A program made the position numbers and the translations under genes. A DNA stretch of 64,000 nucleotides, taken from assembly GCF_900109545.1 (NCBI RefSeq), contig NZ_FOAP01000010.1:124001-188000 (forward strand), given 5' to 3'. The notes under the pieces were generated by a model that ran no database searches, was not told where the DNA came from, and saw only the letters and a program-made list of their open reading frames with translations. Source of the stretch: Stigmatella aurantiaca. GTDB taxonomy: Bacteria > Myxococcota > Myxococcia > Myxococcales > Myxococcaceae. This document shows, in pieces, positions 43,199 to 52,289 of this stretch. Position 1 is the first letter of the stretch; each line of letters opens with the position of its first letter.

Positions 43199-45730
43199 AT
43201 GGATCCGCAGGTGCTTCGCAGCATCTGGCCCATCTTCTCCGCGGAGACGCGAGAGCAGATCCAGGCCATCGGTACGAAAGTCCTCGGGCTGGAGCAGGAG
43301 CCGTCCGAGCGTGAGCCGGACCTGCTTCCGTCGCTGAAGCGGCTGGTGCACAGCCTCAAGGGCTCCGCCGCGAGCCTGGGCCTCATGGACATCGAGCAGG
43401 TGGTCCACGCCATCGAGGATGGCCTGGCGCGCCTGAGCCCCGGGGACCGGCTGGCGCGGGACTTGGTGGAGGCGACCCTGCGAGGGCTCTCCTCCATCGA
43501 GGTGGCGCTCGGCCGGGGTGACGTGGGGGAGACGCCCTCCATCGATGGCCTGCCGTCGCTGCTGACCGCCCTGGGCAAGGAGGCCGAGCCTCCCAGCCCC
43601 GCGGAGGGGTTCCAGCAGGACTCGCTCGAGTCGCTGGACAAGCTCGAGACGGCGTTGATTGCCCTGTGCTCGCCGAACGTGCCGGACCGCCTCTCCCTGG
43701 TGCAGTCGGCGGTGGCGACGGCGCAGGGGCTCCAGGATGGGGCCGAGTCCGCCCAGGATGGGCGCGTGGGGCCCATCGCGGAGCGGGTGGCCGCGAGCTT
43801 CGCGAAGATGGAGCAGCCCGGGGACGCCGCGAGCATCGCCGCCTCGGAGCTCGCGGGGCTGCTCGTCGAGCTGCGCACGGCGTTGACGCCCGCCACGCCC
43901 GAGCCTGCCGCCCCTTCGCCCGCCAAGCCCGCGGCCCCCGAGGTGGTGCCCGCCCGGGCTCCCGCCGAGGCGCCCTCCAGCGAGTCCGCTGCCGGGAGCG
44001 CGCCGAGGGGGCAGGTGGATCAGGCGATTCGCATCTCGGTGAAGACGCTGGATTCGCTGGCACTCCAGGTGGAGCACCTCATCGCGGGCCGCTTCCAGCA
44101 GGCGCGGCGCACCGAGTCCCAGCGGGAGCTGCTGGACCGGACGCACGATGTGGTGGTGGGCCTGGAGCGTGCCGCCTCGCAGCTGTCGCTGTCCGGGGGC
44201 GGGGCCGTGCTGGACTCGCTGCGCGCCAGCGCCAGCCACCTGCGGGACGTGCAGAAGAAGCTGGCGGACCTCCTCAAGGAGGCCACCCGGGACGGGGAGC
44301 AGCTCAACCTCGTGGCGCAGGTGGTGCGCGACGACCTGAGGGATCTGCGCATGGTGCCCTCCGCGCAGATGCTCGAGCCGCTGCGCCGCACGGTGCGCGA
44401 GCTGGGTGCGCGCCTGGGCAAGAAGGTGGAGCTCGTCCTCGCGGGGACGGAGGTCCGCCTGGACCGCCGCATCCTGGATGCCCTGAAGGATCCGCTGCTG
44501 CACCTGGTGCGCAACGCCATCGACCATGGCCTGGAGACGCCGGAGGTCCGGCGCGCCACGGGGAAGTCCGAGACGGGCCGGCTCTGGGTCCGCGTGGAGT
44601 CCCGGGGTACCCGCATCGCCGTGGTGGTGGAGGACAACGGCTCGGGCCTGTCGCCGGAGCGCGTGCGCGCCACGGCGGTGAAGCGCGGGCTGCTGTCCGC
44701 CGAGGCGGCGGCCCGGCTGCCGGATGATCAAGCCGCGCGGCTCATCTTCCAGCCTGGCTTCTCCACCCGGGACGAAGTGACGGCGACCTCCGGCCGAGGC
44801 GTGGGGTTGGACGTGGTGCATGCCACGGCCCAGCGCCTCCAGGGCGCGGTCGACGTGGCGTACACCGAAGGGCAGGGGACGCGCTTCACCATCGATCTGC
44901 CCCTGACGCTGGCGGCCGCCCTGGGATTGCTGGTGCGGGTGGGCACCAACGTCGTGGTCGTCCCCTCCGACGTCGTCAAGCGCGTGGTGCGGCTGGCACC
45001 GGAGGAGGTAGGCACGGTGGCGGGCCGGGTCGTGGCGCGGGTGGATGGCGAGCAGCTCGGGTTCCGTTCGCTCGCGGAGTCCATTGGCCTGCCCCGGCTT
45101 CCCATGGCGCTCGATTCGGGGAAGGTGCAGACGGCGATGCTGCTCACGCTGGGGCAGGATCGCGCCGTGTTTGCCATCGACGAGGTGGTGGGCCAGCAGG
45201 ACATCGTCGTCCGGTCGCTCGGCCGGCACCTGAAGGAAGTGACGCACCTGGCTGGCGCGGCGGTGCTGGACGATGGCCGCCTGGTGCCCGTCATCAACGC
45301 CCCGGAGCTGCTGCGCGCCGCCTCGCCCACGGCCCGTGTCACTGCGGAAGTCCGGCGCCCGCGCATCCTCGTCTGTGACGACGCGCTCACCACCCGCTTC
45401 GCCATGAAGGCGCTGCTGGAGATCGCCGGCTATCCGGTGGTCACCGCCGCGGACGGCCAGGAGGCCTGGGAGGTGCTGGAGCGGACCCAGTGCCAGCTCG
45501 TCGTCAGCGACTGGCAGATGCCCCGGCTGGATGGTGTGGGGCTCGCCCGGCGCATCCGGGCCCACCCGACGCTCAACCGCACGCCCATCATCCTCGTCAC
45601 CTCGCTCGACAGCCCCGAGGAGCGGGCCGCGGGACTTGAGGCAGGCGCGGATGGCTACATCGTCAAGCGCGAGGTCGAGCGCGGCAAGCTGCTGGAGCTC
45701 GTGCGCCAGCTCATGCCCGCCTCCGGGTAA
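43199..45730 (+). CDS. cheA: CheA-type histidine kinase with C-terminal receiver domain
   Basis: 843 residues. P1/HPt domain with phospho-accepting H51 in HSLKGSAASLG, an Ala/Pro-rich linker (about 225-275), a dimerisation region, a HATPase domain with N box HLVRNAIDHGLE, G1 VVEDNGSGLSP and G2 GRGVGLDVVHATA, a CheW-like domain (LGLLVRVGTNVVVVPSDVVKR), and a receiver (from about 720) with D in VVSDWQMPRLDG and K in YIVKRE. The receiver identifies the ACF-like hybrid class (as in WspE, FrzE) and may act as phosphate sink or as intramolecular target. Last gene of the operon; followed by a 7-bp hairpin. Confidence 0.94.
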   Translation: MDPQVLRSIWPIFSAETREQIQAIGTKVLGLEQEPSEREPDLLPSLKRLVHSLKGSAASLGLMDIEQVVHAIEDGLARLSPGDRLARDLVEATLRGLSSIEVALGRGDVGETPSIDGLPSLLTALGKEAEPPSPAEGFQQDSLESLDKLETALIALCSPNVPDRLSLVQSAVATAQGLQDGAESAQDGRVGPIAERVAASFAKMEQPGDAASIAASELAGLLVELRTALTPATPEPAAPSPAKPAAPEVVPARAPAEAPSSESAAGSAPRGQVDQAIRISVKTLDSLALQVEHLIAGRFQQARRTESQRELLDRTHDVVVGLERAASQLSLSGGGAVLDSLRASASHLRDVQKKLADLLKEATRDGEQLNLVAQVVRDDLRDLRMVPSAQMLEPLRRTVRELGARLGKKVELVLAGTEVRLDRRILDALKDPLLHLVRNAIDHGLETPEVRRATGKSETGRLWVRVESRGTRIAVVVEDNGSGLSPERVRATAVKRGLLSAEAAARLPDDQAARLIFQPGFSTRDEVTATSGRGVGLDVVHATAQRLQGAVDVAYTEGQGTRFTIDLPLTLAAALGLLVRVGTNVVVVPSDVVKRVVRLAPEEVGTVAGRVVARVDGEQLGFRSLAESIGLPRLPMALDSGKVQTAMLLTLGQDRAVFAIDEVVGQQDIVVRSLGRHLKEVTHLAGAAVLDDGRLVPVINAPELLRAASPTARVTAEVRRPRILVCDDALTTRFAMKALLEIAGYPVVTAADGQEAWEVLERTQCQLVVSDWQMPRLDGVGLARRIRAHPTLNRTPIILVTSLDSPEERAAGLEAGADGYIVKREVERGKLLELVRQLMPASG

Positions 45731-45740
45731 GCCGCCGGGA

Positions 45741-45764
45741 AGCGGCTTCCGGGAGGGAGCCGCT
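45741..45764. terminator. Hairpin between convergent cheA and histidine kinase genes
   Basis: AGCGGCT (45741-45747) and AGCCGCT (45758-45764) form a perfect 7-bp stem with a 10-base loop in the 33-bp gap between convergent genes, touching the stop of the minus-strand gene. No T-run. Confidence 0.5.
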
Positions 45765-46780
45765 CAGGCCGAGGGCAGGAGCAGGGTGAGCGCCAGCGGC
45801 TGCCCGGCGTCCATGGACAGGGTGCCCCCCAGCAGGTGAACGAGCGGCTCCAGCCGCTTCACCGTGGCCTTCGAGAGGGGGCGCTCCGCCGGGGCGCTCA
45901 GGTGCAGCCGCCACATCTTCAGGGACTCGCGCGCCTCGATGGTGGCCTTCACCTCCAGGGCCCCGGTGCCCTCCAGGCCCCGGGCCAACGTGCGCATCAA
46001 CAGGGCCCAGGAGGCCGGGGCTCCCTTCAGCGGCACGGCCGCCGCCGTGCACTGGAGGCTCAGGACCGGCTTCCGGGGCTGGCCGAAGGCGGTGCCCAGC
46101 AGGGCGCGCAGGTCCTCCGGGGCGTTGCCCGGGGCCAGCCGCTGGGAGATGAGGGTGTTCATGTCCTGGGTGGCGCTCATCATGCGCTCCAAGTAGCGCT
46201 CCAGGGTCGGCGTCATCTCGCCCACCATCCCCTTGCGCATCATGTCCAGGTAGCCGCGGATGACGAGCAGCGGGGTCCGCAGGTCATGCGAGGCCCGGGA
46301 GCGGTTGCGCTCGCGGACGCTCAGGGCCTTGGCCTGCTCGCGCAGCTCCCGGCCCATGCGGGCCTGCCGCGCCTGGGCGTCGAGCTCCCGCTTGCGCGCC
46401 GCCAGGAGGCTGCTGCCCAGCCGGGCGAACCGCTCCAGCACCGGCCGCTCCGCCGGGCCGATTCGCTCCGGGCTCACGGCGAGGGTGATCCGCCCATGCC
46501 GTACCAGGAAGCCCTGCGGGGCATGCCCGCGTCCGGGACGCGACACCCGGTGGCCCGCCTCGGCGATTCGATTCCTTCCTTCATAGAGGACGATGCTCGT
46601 CGCTCCAGTGAGCCTCATGACCTCCCGGGGGAGCACCTCCAGTCCGGCCTGCGCGCCTTTCTGAAGCGCCCGCTCGGAGATCGCCGCCAGCGTCCGTTCG
46701 ACGCCCACGGAGTCCTGTCCCTCACCAATGCCACGCCGCCCACTCAACGCTCCGGATTGCACGTTCACAGGAATGCGCAT
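45764..46780 (-). CDS. Histidine kinase-like protein with degenerate ATPase domain
   Basis: 338 residues from ATG 46780 (a TTG at 46798 is an alternative). No membrane segment. A GAF-like N-terminal part (LPREVMRLTGATSIVLYEG...HGRITLAVS) is followed by a HisKA segment with RASHDLRTPLLVIRGYLDMM. The C-terminal about 130 residues sit where the HATPase should be but lack an N box, a DxGxG G1 box and a G2 box; only the ending GGTLSMDAGQPLALTLLLP resembles the family. It may therefore be a pseudokinase that senses or binds rather than phosphorylates. It faces cheA tail to tail. Confidence 0.75.
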   Translation of the reverse strand: MRIPVNVQSGALSGRRGIGEGQDSVGVERTLAAISERALQKGAQAGLEVLPREVMRLTGATSIVLYEGRNRIAEAGHRVSRPGRGHAPQGFLVRHGRITLAVSPERIGPAERPVLERFARLGSSLLAARKRELDAQARQARMGRELREQAKALSVRERNRSRASHDLRTPLLVIRGYLDMMRKGMVGEMTPTLERYLERMMSATQDMNTLISQRLAPGNAPEDLRALLGTAFGQPRKPVLSLQCTAAAVPLKGAPASWALLMRTLARGLEGTGALEVKATIEARESLKMWRLHLSAPAERPLSKATVKRLEPLVHLLGGTLSMDAGQPLALTLLLPSA

Positions 46781-46979
46781 GGACCGCTCAGGGCGCAACG
46801 TTGCTCATTCTGGGAGCCCGGTCCCCCAGTCGTAGGAAGTTATTTTCACATTCTGCCCTGGGGGGCACCTGAAGTTTTACCGGCCTGCCTGCCAGGCCTG
46901 ATCCAAAACCCCAACAACATCAAGAGCTTCGCGCTGGCCGGTGGATTGCTACGGAGGGCTGGGTCGGCGGAAGGGACTG

Positions 46980-49055
46980 ATGAGTACTCTCGATTATTAC
47001 ACGACTCTCGTACGGCTCGCGCCCACGGCGGTGGCAAAGAGCGCGGTGCGGCGCGTTCAAGGCGCCGCCCGTCAGGCGCTCTACCGGCACCGTGAACGGG
47101 TGGACGAAGCGCGCCTCCTTCAGGCGTATGCGGCCGTGTCCGCCGATGAGCTGGTGAACAACCTGCTCGCCACGCGCCACACCGCCATCTGGTGTGAGAC
47201 GCGGCAGCGGGACTCGGTGCTGGAGGCGCTCGCGCAGCTGCCCGGCGCCACCGAGCGGGCGCTCGAGCGGGCCCGGGTGGCGCTCCGCCAGGAGTTCGAC
47301 GTCTTCGGAACGCGGATCGTCTTCGGCGAAGGCAAGCCCGTGGACTGGTCGAGGGATCCGGTGAGCGGCCACGCGTATCCTCTAGAGGATGTGGCGCAGC
47401 TGAAGCTGCTGCGGCCGGGCTCGGACCCGAAGTACCCCTGGGTGCTTGGGCGGCTCGACAGCCTCGTGGCGCTGGGACAGGGCTACTGGGTGGAGCAGGC
47501 GGCGCCGGAGCGCGCCCGCTTCGCGCAGGCCTTCGTCCTGCAGACCCTGGACTTCCTCCAGGCCAACCCGCTGGGCATGGGCGTCCACTGGACGTGCCCC
47601 ATGGAGATTTCGCTGCGCGCGGCCAACCTGGCGCAGGCGCTGGCCATGTTCGCGGATGCGCCGGAGGTGCAGCGCTCCGAGTTCCTCGTGCCCGTGCTGG
47701 GCGCGCTGGCCGAGCACACGGCCTGGGTGGAGGCCCATCTGGAGGACCAAGGGGCCGTTCCCAACAACCACCTCGTCTCCAATTACGTGGGCCTGCTGGT
47801 GACGGGGCTGCTGTTCCCCGAGCTGCCCGGCGCGCCGCGCCAGGTGTCCCTGGCGGTGAAGGGCCTGCGCGCGCAGATGGAGGCGCAGGTTCACCCGGAG
47901 GGCACGTCCTTCGAAGGCTCCATTCCCTACCACCGGCTCGCGGTGGAGCTGTTCACGCTGGCGCATGCCGTGGGGCTCTCCGCGGGGGTGTTGCTGGGCG
48001 AGGCGTACGAGGCGCGCCTGAGGGGCATGTTCGCGGCCGTGCGCGCGTGGTGCTCGGAGCAGGGTCTGGCGCCGCAGGTGGGCGACAACGACTCGGGCCG
48101 GATCTTCCCCTTCCGGGACCGCGCGGACCTGGAGCACGGCTATCTGGTGCCCCTGGGCGCGGCGCTGCTCGGGGACGAGACGCTGGCGGGGGGCGAGTTT
48201 CCGGATGAGGCGGCGTGGCTGCTGGGCCGGCCGGGCCTGGAGCGCTTCCAGGCGCTGCGTCCGGCGGCTGCGCCCACGTCGGTGAGCTTTCCGGCGGGTG
48301 GTTTTCACGTGTTGCGCGGTGCGGGCGCAGTGACCACTGTGAGCGCGGGCCCCCAGGGACAGGGCGGAGTGGGGGGCCACAACCACAACGACAAACTTTC
48401 GTTCGAGCTGCACCTGAAGGGTGTGCCCGTCATCGTGGATCCCGGAACGGGCACGTACACGCGGGAGCCCGCGCAGCGCAATGCCTTCCGGAGCACGGCC
48501 GCGCACAACACGCTGATGGTGGATGGCGTGGAGCAGGTGGCCATTGTTCCGGAGCGGCTCTTCGCGCTGCCCGAGGCGGCCCGCGCGCGGGTGGAGATGT
48601 TCCAGGCGGGGGCCGAGCTGGACCGGCTCACCGTGCGGCATGACGGATACAGGACGTTGACGTCACCGGTGGGCATCGAGCGAACCTTCCTGCTCGACAA
48701 GCGTGAGCGGGCGCTGGCGGTGGCGGACCGGCTGACGGGCACGGGCTCGCACCAAGTGGTGGGCCGGCTGCATTTGCCGGACACGCATGCCCGGTTGCGG
48801 ACGCCGGCGGCGGAAGAAATCGCGCGGGCCTTGCGCGTGCCGGAGGCACCGCGCACCTTCGAGCCGCTCGGTGTGGAGCTGGGCCCCGAGGGGGCCGCGC
48901 GCGCACTGGTTCTTTTCGGACTGGGGCTGGAGCCCCGATTGGATCCGGCGGGGTACTCGCCTGCGTATGGGCGGGTCGAACCGGCACGGGTGGTGACTTA
49001 CGGGGTGCGGCTGACGCCCCCGGCGTGGCTGCGGTGGGTGGTCGTCTTTTTGTGA
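46980..49055 (+). CDS. Heparinase II/III-family protein (polysaccharide lyase-like)
   Basis: 691 residues from ATG 46980 with GGAAGGG 4 bp upstream. The helical (alpha/alpha-toroid) region has YPWVLGRLDSLVALGQGYW and MGVHWTCPMEISLRAANL, and the C-terminal beta domain has GHNHNDKLSFELHLKG, VDPGTGTYT and AAHNTLMVDGVEQ, all typical of heparinase II/III-type proteins that depolymerise uronic-acid-containing polysaccharides. No signal peptide is seen, unlike many secreted lyases. The next gene makes a uronate-type nucleotide sugar, suggesting a polysaccharide assembly or tailoring locus. Confidence 0.9.
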   Translation: MSTLDYYTTLVRLAPTAVAKSAVRRVQGAARQALYRHRERVDEARLLQAYAAVSADELVNNLLATRHTAIWCETRQRDSVLEALAQLPGATERALERARVALRQEFDVFGTRIVFGEGKPVDWSRDPVSGHAYPLEDVAQLKLLRPGSDPKYPWVLGRLDSLVALGQGYWVEQAAPERARFAQAFVLQTLDFLQANPLGMGVHWTCPMEISLRAANLAQALAMFADAPEVQRSEFLVPVLGALAEHTAWVEAHLEDQGAVPNNHLVSNYVGLLVTGLLFPELPGAPRQVSLAVKGLRAQMEAQVHPEGTSFEGSIPYHRLAVELFTLAHAVGLSAGVLLGEAYEARLRGMFAAVRAWCSEQGLAPQVGDNDSGRIFPFRDRADLEHGYLVPLGAALLGDETLAGGEFPDEAAWLLGRPGLERFQALRPAAAPTSVSFPAGGFHVLRGAGAVTTVSAGPQGQGGVGGHNHNDKLSFELHLKGVPVIVDPGTGTYTREPAQRNAFRSTAAHNTLMVDGVEQVAIVPERLFALPEAARARVEMFQAGAELDRLTVRHDGYRTLTSPVGIERTFLLDKRERALAVADRLTGTGSHQVVGRLHLPDTHARLRTPAAEEIARALRVPEAPRTFEPLGVELGPEGAARALVLFGLGLEPRLDPAGYSPAYGRVEPARVVTYGVRLTPPAWLRWVVVFL

Positions 49056-49067
49056 GGCTGTTGGGAG

Positions 49068-49094
49068 GGGGCACCGCACACCGTGCGGAGCCCC
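49068..49094 (+). terminator. Strong hairpin between the heparinase-like and dehydrogenase genes
   Basis: GGGGC-A-CCGCAC (49068-49079) pairs with GTGCGG-A-GCCCC (49083-49094) around a 3-base loop; the A-A mismatch is the only break. It is followed by GTTTGG. It lies 13 bp after one stop and 17 bp before the next ATG, so it may be a terminator or attenuator. Confidence 0.5.
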
Positions 49095-49110
49095 GTTTGG
49101 GAGAGCGACG

Positions 49111-50436
49111 ATGCGACTGATGAAGAGCCCGTTGGTGGACATGATTCGCAAGCGGGAGGCGAAGGTGGGCGTGGTGGGGCTGGGCTACGTGGGTCTGCCC
49201 TTGGGCATGGCGTTCGCGGAGGCCGGTTTTCCGGTGACGGGGCTCGACATCGATACGCGCAAGATCGACAAGATCGACAAGGGGGAGAGCTACATCAAGC
49301 ACATCCCCAGTGAGCCGCTGAAGAAGCTCACCAGCGAGGGCAAGCTCAAGGCGACCACGGACTTCGCCAAAGCGAAGGACATGGACTGCATCGTCATCTG
49401 CGTGCCCACGCCGCTGACGGCCTCGCGCGAGCCGGACATGAGCTTCATCATCCAGACGGGTGAGGCGCTCGCGCCGTACGTGCGGCCCAACCAGCTGTTC
49501 GTGCTGGAGTCCACCACGTACCCGGGCACCACCGAGGAGGTGCTCAAGCCGCTGCTGGAGAAGGGCGGCCTGAAGGCGGGCGTAGACTTCCACCTGGCCT
49601 TCAGCCCCGAGCGTGAGGATCCGGGCAACAAGAGCTTCAACACGAAGACCATCCCGAAGATCGTCGGCGGCTTCACGCCCGCGTGCCTCGAGGTGGCCCA
49701 GGCCCTCTACGCCAGCGCGCTCAAGGAAATCGTTCCGGTGTCCTCCACGCGCGTGGCGGAGCTCTCCAAGCTGCTGGAGAACATCTTCCGCTGCGTGAAC
49801 ATCGCCATGGTCAACGAGATGAAGATGCTCTGCGACCGGATGAACATCGACGTGTGGGAGGTCATCCAGGCGGCCAGCACCAAGCCGTTCGGCTTCATGC
49901 CCTTCTACCCGGGCCCCGGCCTCGGCGGGCACTGCATCCCGATCGATCCCTTCTACCTGACGTGGAAGGCGCGCGAGTACGAGTTCCACACCAAGTTCAT
50001 CGAGCTCGCGGGCGAGGTGAACACGCAGATGCCCTACTACGTGGTGCAGCGCACCATGGAGGCGCTCAACAAGCACAAGAAGACGCTCAACGGCGCGAAG
50101 GTGCTCTGCCTGGGTGCGGCGTACAAGAAGGACATCGACGACATGCGCGAGAGCCCGAGCCTCCGCGTCATCTCGCTGCTCATCGAGAAGGGCGCCGAGG
50201 TCAGCTACCACGATCCGTACGTGCCGAAGCTGGAGAAGGGTCACGGCTTCCACCACGAGATGAAGTCCGTGCCGCTCACCCCCGAGACGTACGCGGAGTA
50301 CGACGCGGTGATCATCCTCACGGACCACTCCAACATCGACTACGCCATGGTGGTGCAGAAGTCCGAGTGCGTCGTCGACACGCGCAACGCCACCAAGCAG
50401 GTGGGCCCGGGGCGTGAGAAGGTCATGAAGGCCTAA
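49111..50436 (+). CDS. Nucleotide-sugar dehydrogenase (UDP-N-acetylglucosamine 6-dehydrogenase-like)
   Basis: 441 residues. NAD-binding VGVVGLGYVGLPLG at the N-terminus, a helical linker region, and the catalytic cysteine in PGLGGHCIPIDPFY define the UDP-sugar dehydrogenase superfamily. The context YLTWKAREYEFHTKFIELAGEV is typical of the WbpA/TviB class that oxidises UDP-GlcNAc (or UDP-ManNAc) to the uronic acid for surface polysaccharides. Substrate is inferred, not shown. GGGAG lies before ATG 49111. A long hairpin follows at 50465-50510. Confidence 0.93.
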   Translation: MRLMKSPLVDMIRKREAKVGVVGLGYVGLPLGMAFAEAGFPVTGLDIDTRKIDKIDKGESYIKHIPSEPLKKLTSEGKLKATTDFAKAKDMDCIVICVPTPLTASREPDMSFIIQTGEALAPYVRPNQLFVLESTTYPGTTEEVLKPLLEKGGLKAGVDFHLAFSPEREDPGNKSFNTKTIPKIVGGFTPACLEVAQALYASALKEIVPVSSTRVAELSKLLENIFRCVNIAMVNEMKMLCDRMNIDVWEVIQAASTKPFGFMPFYPGPGLGGHCIPIDPFYLTWKAREYEFHTKFIELAGEVNTQMPYYVVQRTMEALNKHKKTLNGAKVLCLGAAYKKDIDDMRESPSLRVISLLIEKGAEVSYHDPYVPKLEKGHGFHHEMKSVPLTPETYAEYDAVIILTDHSNIDYAMVVQKSECVVDTRNATKQVGPGREKVMKA

Positions 50437-50464
50437 GGCTCAGCCACCCGCTGGCCTTGCAGAC

Positions 50465-50510
50465 GAGGGTCCTTGTTCTCTGCCTTCCGGGGCAGGGGAT
50501 GAGGACCCTC
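50465..50510. terminator. Long stem-loop after the nucleotide-sugar dehydrogenase gene
   Basis: GAGGGTCCT (50465-50473) pairs perfectly with AGGACCCTC (50502-50510), and inside it CTGCC (50480-50484) pairs with GGCAG (50491-50495), extended by G-T pairs. No T-run follows. Probably a terminator; a structured regulatory leader for the next gene is the alternative. Confidence 0.55.
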
Positions 50511-50516
50511 AATGCA

Positions 50517-50544
50517 TTGCGGGGCAGGGTGGCTCAGGTACAGT
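50517..50544 (+). promoter_or_regulatory. Possible promoter of the TldD-like gene
   Basis: TTGCGG (50517-50522) and TACAGT (50539-50544) are 16 bp apart, just upstream of GTG 50551. Transcription would begin at the start codon, giving an almost leaderless transcript. Weak match, by eye. Confidence 0.3.
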
Positions 50545-50550
50545 GGCCGC

Positions 50551-52272
50551 GTGAGAACGTTCCGCTTGCCCGCCCTCCCGCTGCTGGCCTCCGCCGCCGC
50601 CTTCCTGCTGGCCGCCACCCCTGCGGCCGATCCGCGCCTGTCCTTGCTGGACGCCATGGCGACGGAGATGAACCGCAACCAGCAGCAGCTCAAGCTCCAG
50701 GGGCACGAGCCCCCGTACTTCATGAGCTATCAGCTCAAGGACTACGATCAGCAGGTCATCACCGCGCGCTATGGCGCCCTGTTCGTCAATGACGGCTACC
50801 GGGACCGCCGGATCACCGTGGACGTGCGCGTGGGCTCGTACGCGTTCGACAGCTCGGTGCCCGAGGAGCTGGACTTCGCCTTCACCACCAAGGGCACCAG
50901 CTACTTCGCCCGGCCCGAAGGCCCCATCGATGACTCGCCGATGGCGCTGCGCACCGCGCTGTGGCTGCTGACGGACGAGCGCTACAAGTCGGCGATCTTC
51001 CAGTTCCTCAAGAAGAAGGGTGAGGACGTCTACACGGTGGAGGACCCCAAGCGCCCGCCGTCCTTCTCGCGCGAGAAGCCGAACACCTACGTGCAGACGC
51101 CGGTGGCCTTCCCCTTCGACCGGGAGAAGTGGACGCGCGTGGCGCGTGAGATCTCCGGCCGGTTCAACGGCCGTCCGGAGATCTTCGACTCGGACGTGCG
51201 CATCACCGCCGACAAGGTGGTGCGCCTGTTCGTGTCCACGGAGGGCAGCCGCATCGTCACCGAGGAGACGCTGTACGGCCTGCACGTGACGGCCATGGCG
51301 CGGGCCGAGGACGGGCAGCTCCTGGACAACTCCCGGACGTTCTACGCGCCCACCGAAGCGGGCCTGCCGAGCGAGGCGGACCTGGCCAAGGCCGCGGACG
51401 TGGTCATCTCGGAGCTGCTCGCCCTGCGCCAGGCGCCCGCGATCGATCCCTACACGGGGCCGGCCATCCTCGCGCCCGAGGCCTCCGGCGTGCTCTTCCA
51501 TGAGACCGTGGGCCACCGGCTGGAAGGGAACCGGCAGGGCGATGACCGGGAGGGGAAGACGTTCCGGGGGCAGGAGGGCAAGCCGGTGCTGCCGGTCTTC
51601 CTGTCCATTCATGACGACCCGACCCTGCGCACGCTGGGCGGGGATCCGCTCAACGGCTACTACCTCTTCGACGAGGAGGGGGTGAAGGGGCAGCGGGTGA
51701 CGCTCGTGGAGAAGGGCGTGCTGAAGAACTACCTGCTGTCGCGCCAGCCGGTGGAAGGGTTCCTCCAGTCCAACGGCCACGGGCGAAGCCAGGGCACGCG
51801 CCGGCCGGTGGCGCGCATGGCCAACCTGCTCGTCGAGTCCACGAAGCAGGTGAGCGACGAGGAGCTGAAGCGGATGCTCATCGCGGAGGCGAAGCGGCAG
51901 GGCAAGCCCTACGGGCTCATCATCCGAGACATCACCGGCGGCAACACCAACACCTCCAGCTATGGCTACCAGGCCTTCAAGGGCGTCCCGCGGATGGTGT
52001 ACCGGGTGGATGTCCGCGACGGGAAGGAATCCCTGGTGCGTGGGGTGGAGATTGTCGGAACGCCGCTGTCATCGGTGAACCGCATCCTGGCCTCGGGCAA
52101 GAAGGCAGGGCTGTTCAACGGCTTCTGTGGCGCGGAGAGCGGCATGGTGCCCGTGTCCACCGTGGCGCCAGCAGTGTTGCTCCAGGAGATCGAGCTGCAG
52201 CGCTCGATGGAGGGCAAGGACCGCCCGCCCATCCTCCCCAGCCCCACGGCCCCTTCCGAGGCGAAGCCGTAA
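50551..52272 (+). CDS. TldD/PmbA-family metallopeptidase-like protein with signal peptide
   Basis: 573 residues from GTG 50551, giving a signal peptide (LPALPLLASAAAFLLAATPAADP). The catalytic-type domain has HETVGHRLEGN (H317, E318, H322: HExxxH zinc motif of TldD), GYYLFDEEGVKGQRVTLVEKGVL and IRDITGGNTNTSSYGYQAF. Classical TldD-TldE works in the cytoplasm as a heterodimer, in peptide maturation (microcins) and CcdA degradation. Here the protein appears exported and no TldE/PmbA partner is adjacent. An unrelated ATP-grasp gene follows after 17 bp. Confidence 0.88.
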   Translation: MRTFRLPALPLLASAAAFLLAATPAADPRLSLLDAMATEMNRNQQQLKLQGHEPPYFMSYQLKDYDQQVITARYGALFVNDGYRDRRITVDVRVGSYAFDSSVPEELDFAFTTKGTSYFARPEGPIDDSPMALRTALWLLTDERYKSAIFQFLKKKGEDVYTVEDPKRPPSFSREKPNTYVQTPVAFPFDREKWTRVAREISGRFNGRPEIFDSDVRITADKVVRLFVSTEGSRIVTEETLYGLHVTAMARAEDGQLLDNSRTFYAPTEAGLPSEADLAKAADVVISELLALRQAPAIDPYTGPAILAPEASGVLFHETVGHRLEGNRQGDDREGKTFRGQEGKPVLPVFLSIHDDPTLRTLGGDPLNGYYLFDEEGVKGQRVTLVEKGVLKNYLLSRQPVEGFLQSNGHGRSQGTRRPVARMANLLVESTKQVSDEELKRMLIAEAKRQGKPYGLIIRDITGGNTNTSSYGYQAFKGVPRMVYRVDVRDGKESLVRGVEIVGTPLSSVNRILASGKKAGLFNGFCGAESGMVPVSTVAPAVLLQEIELQRSMEGKDRPPILPSPTAPSEAKP

Positions 52273-52289
52273 CACCGGCCCATCCGCTC

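Noticed and set aside
46780-46798. TTG start at 46798 for the degenerate kinase
   Set aside because: No ribosome site at either position; ATG 46780 is preferred as the default start.
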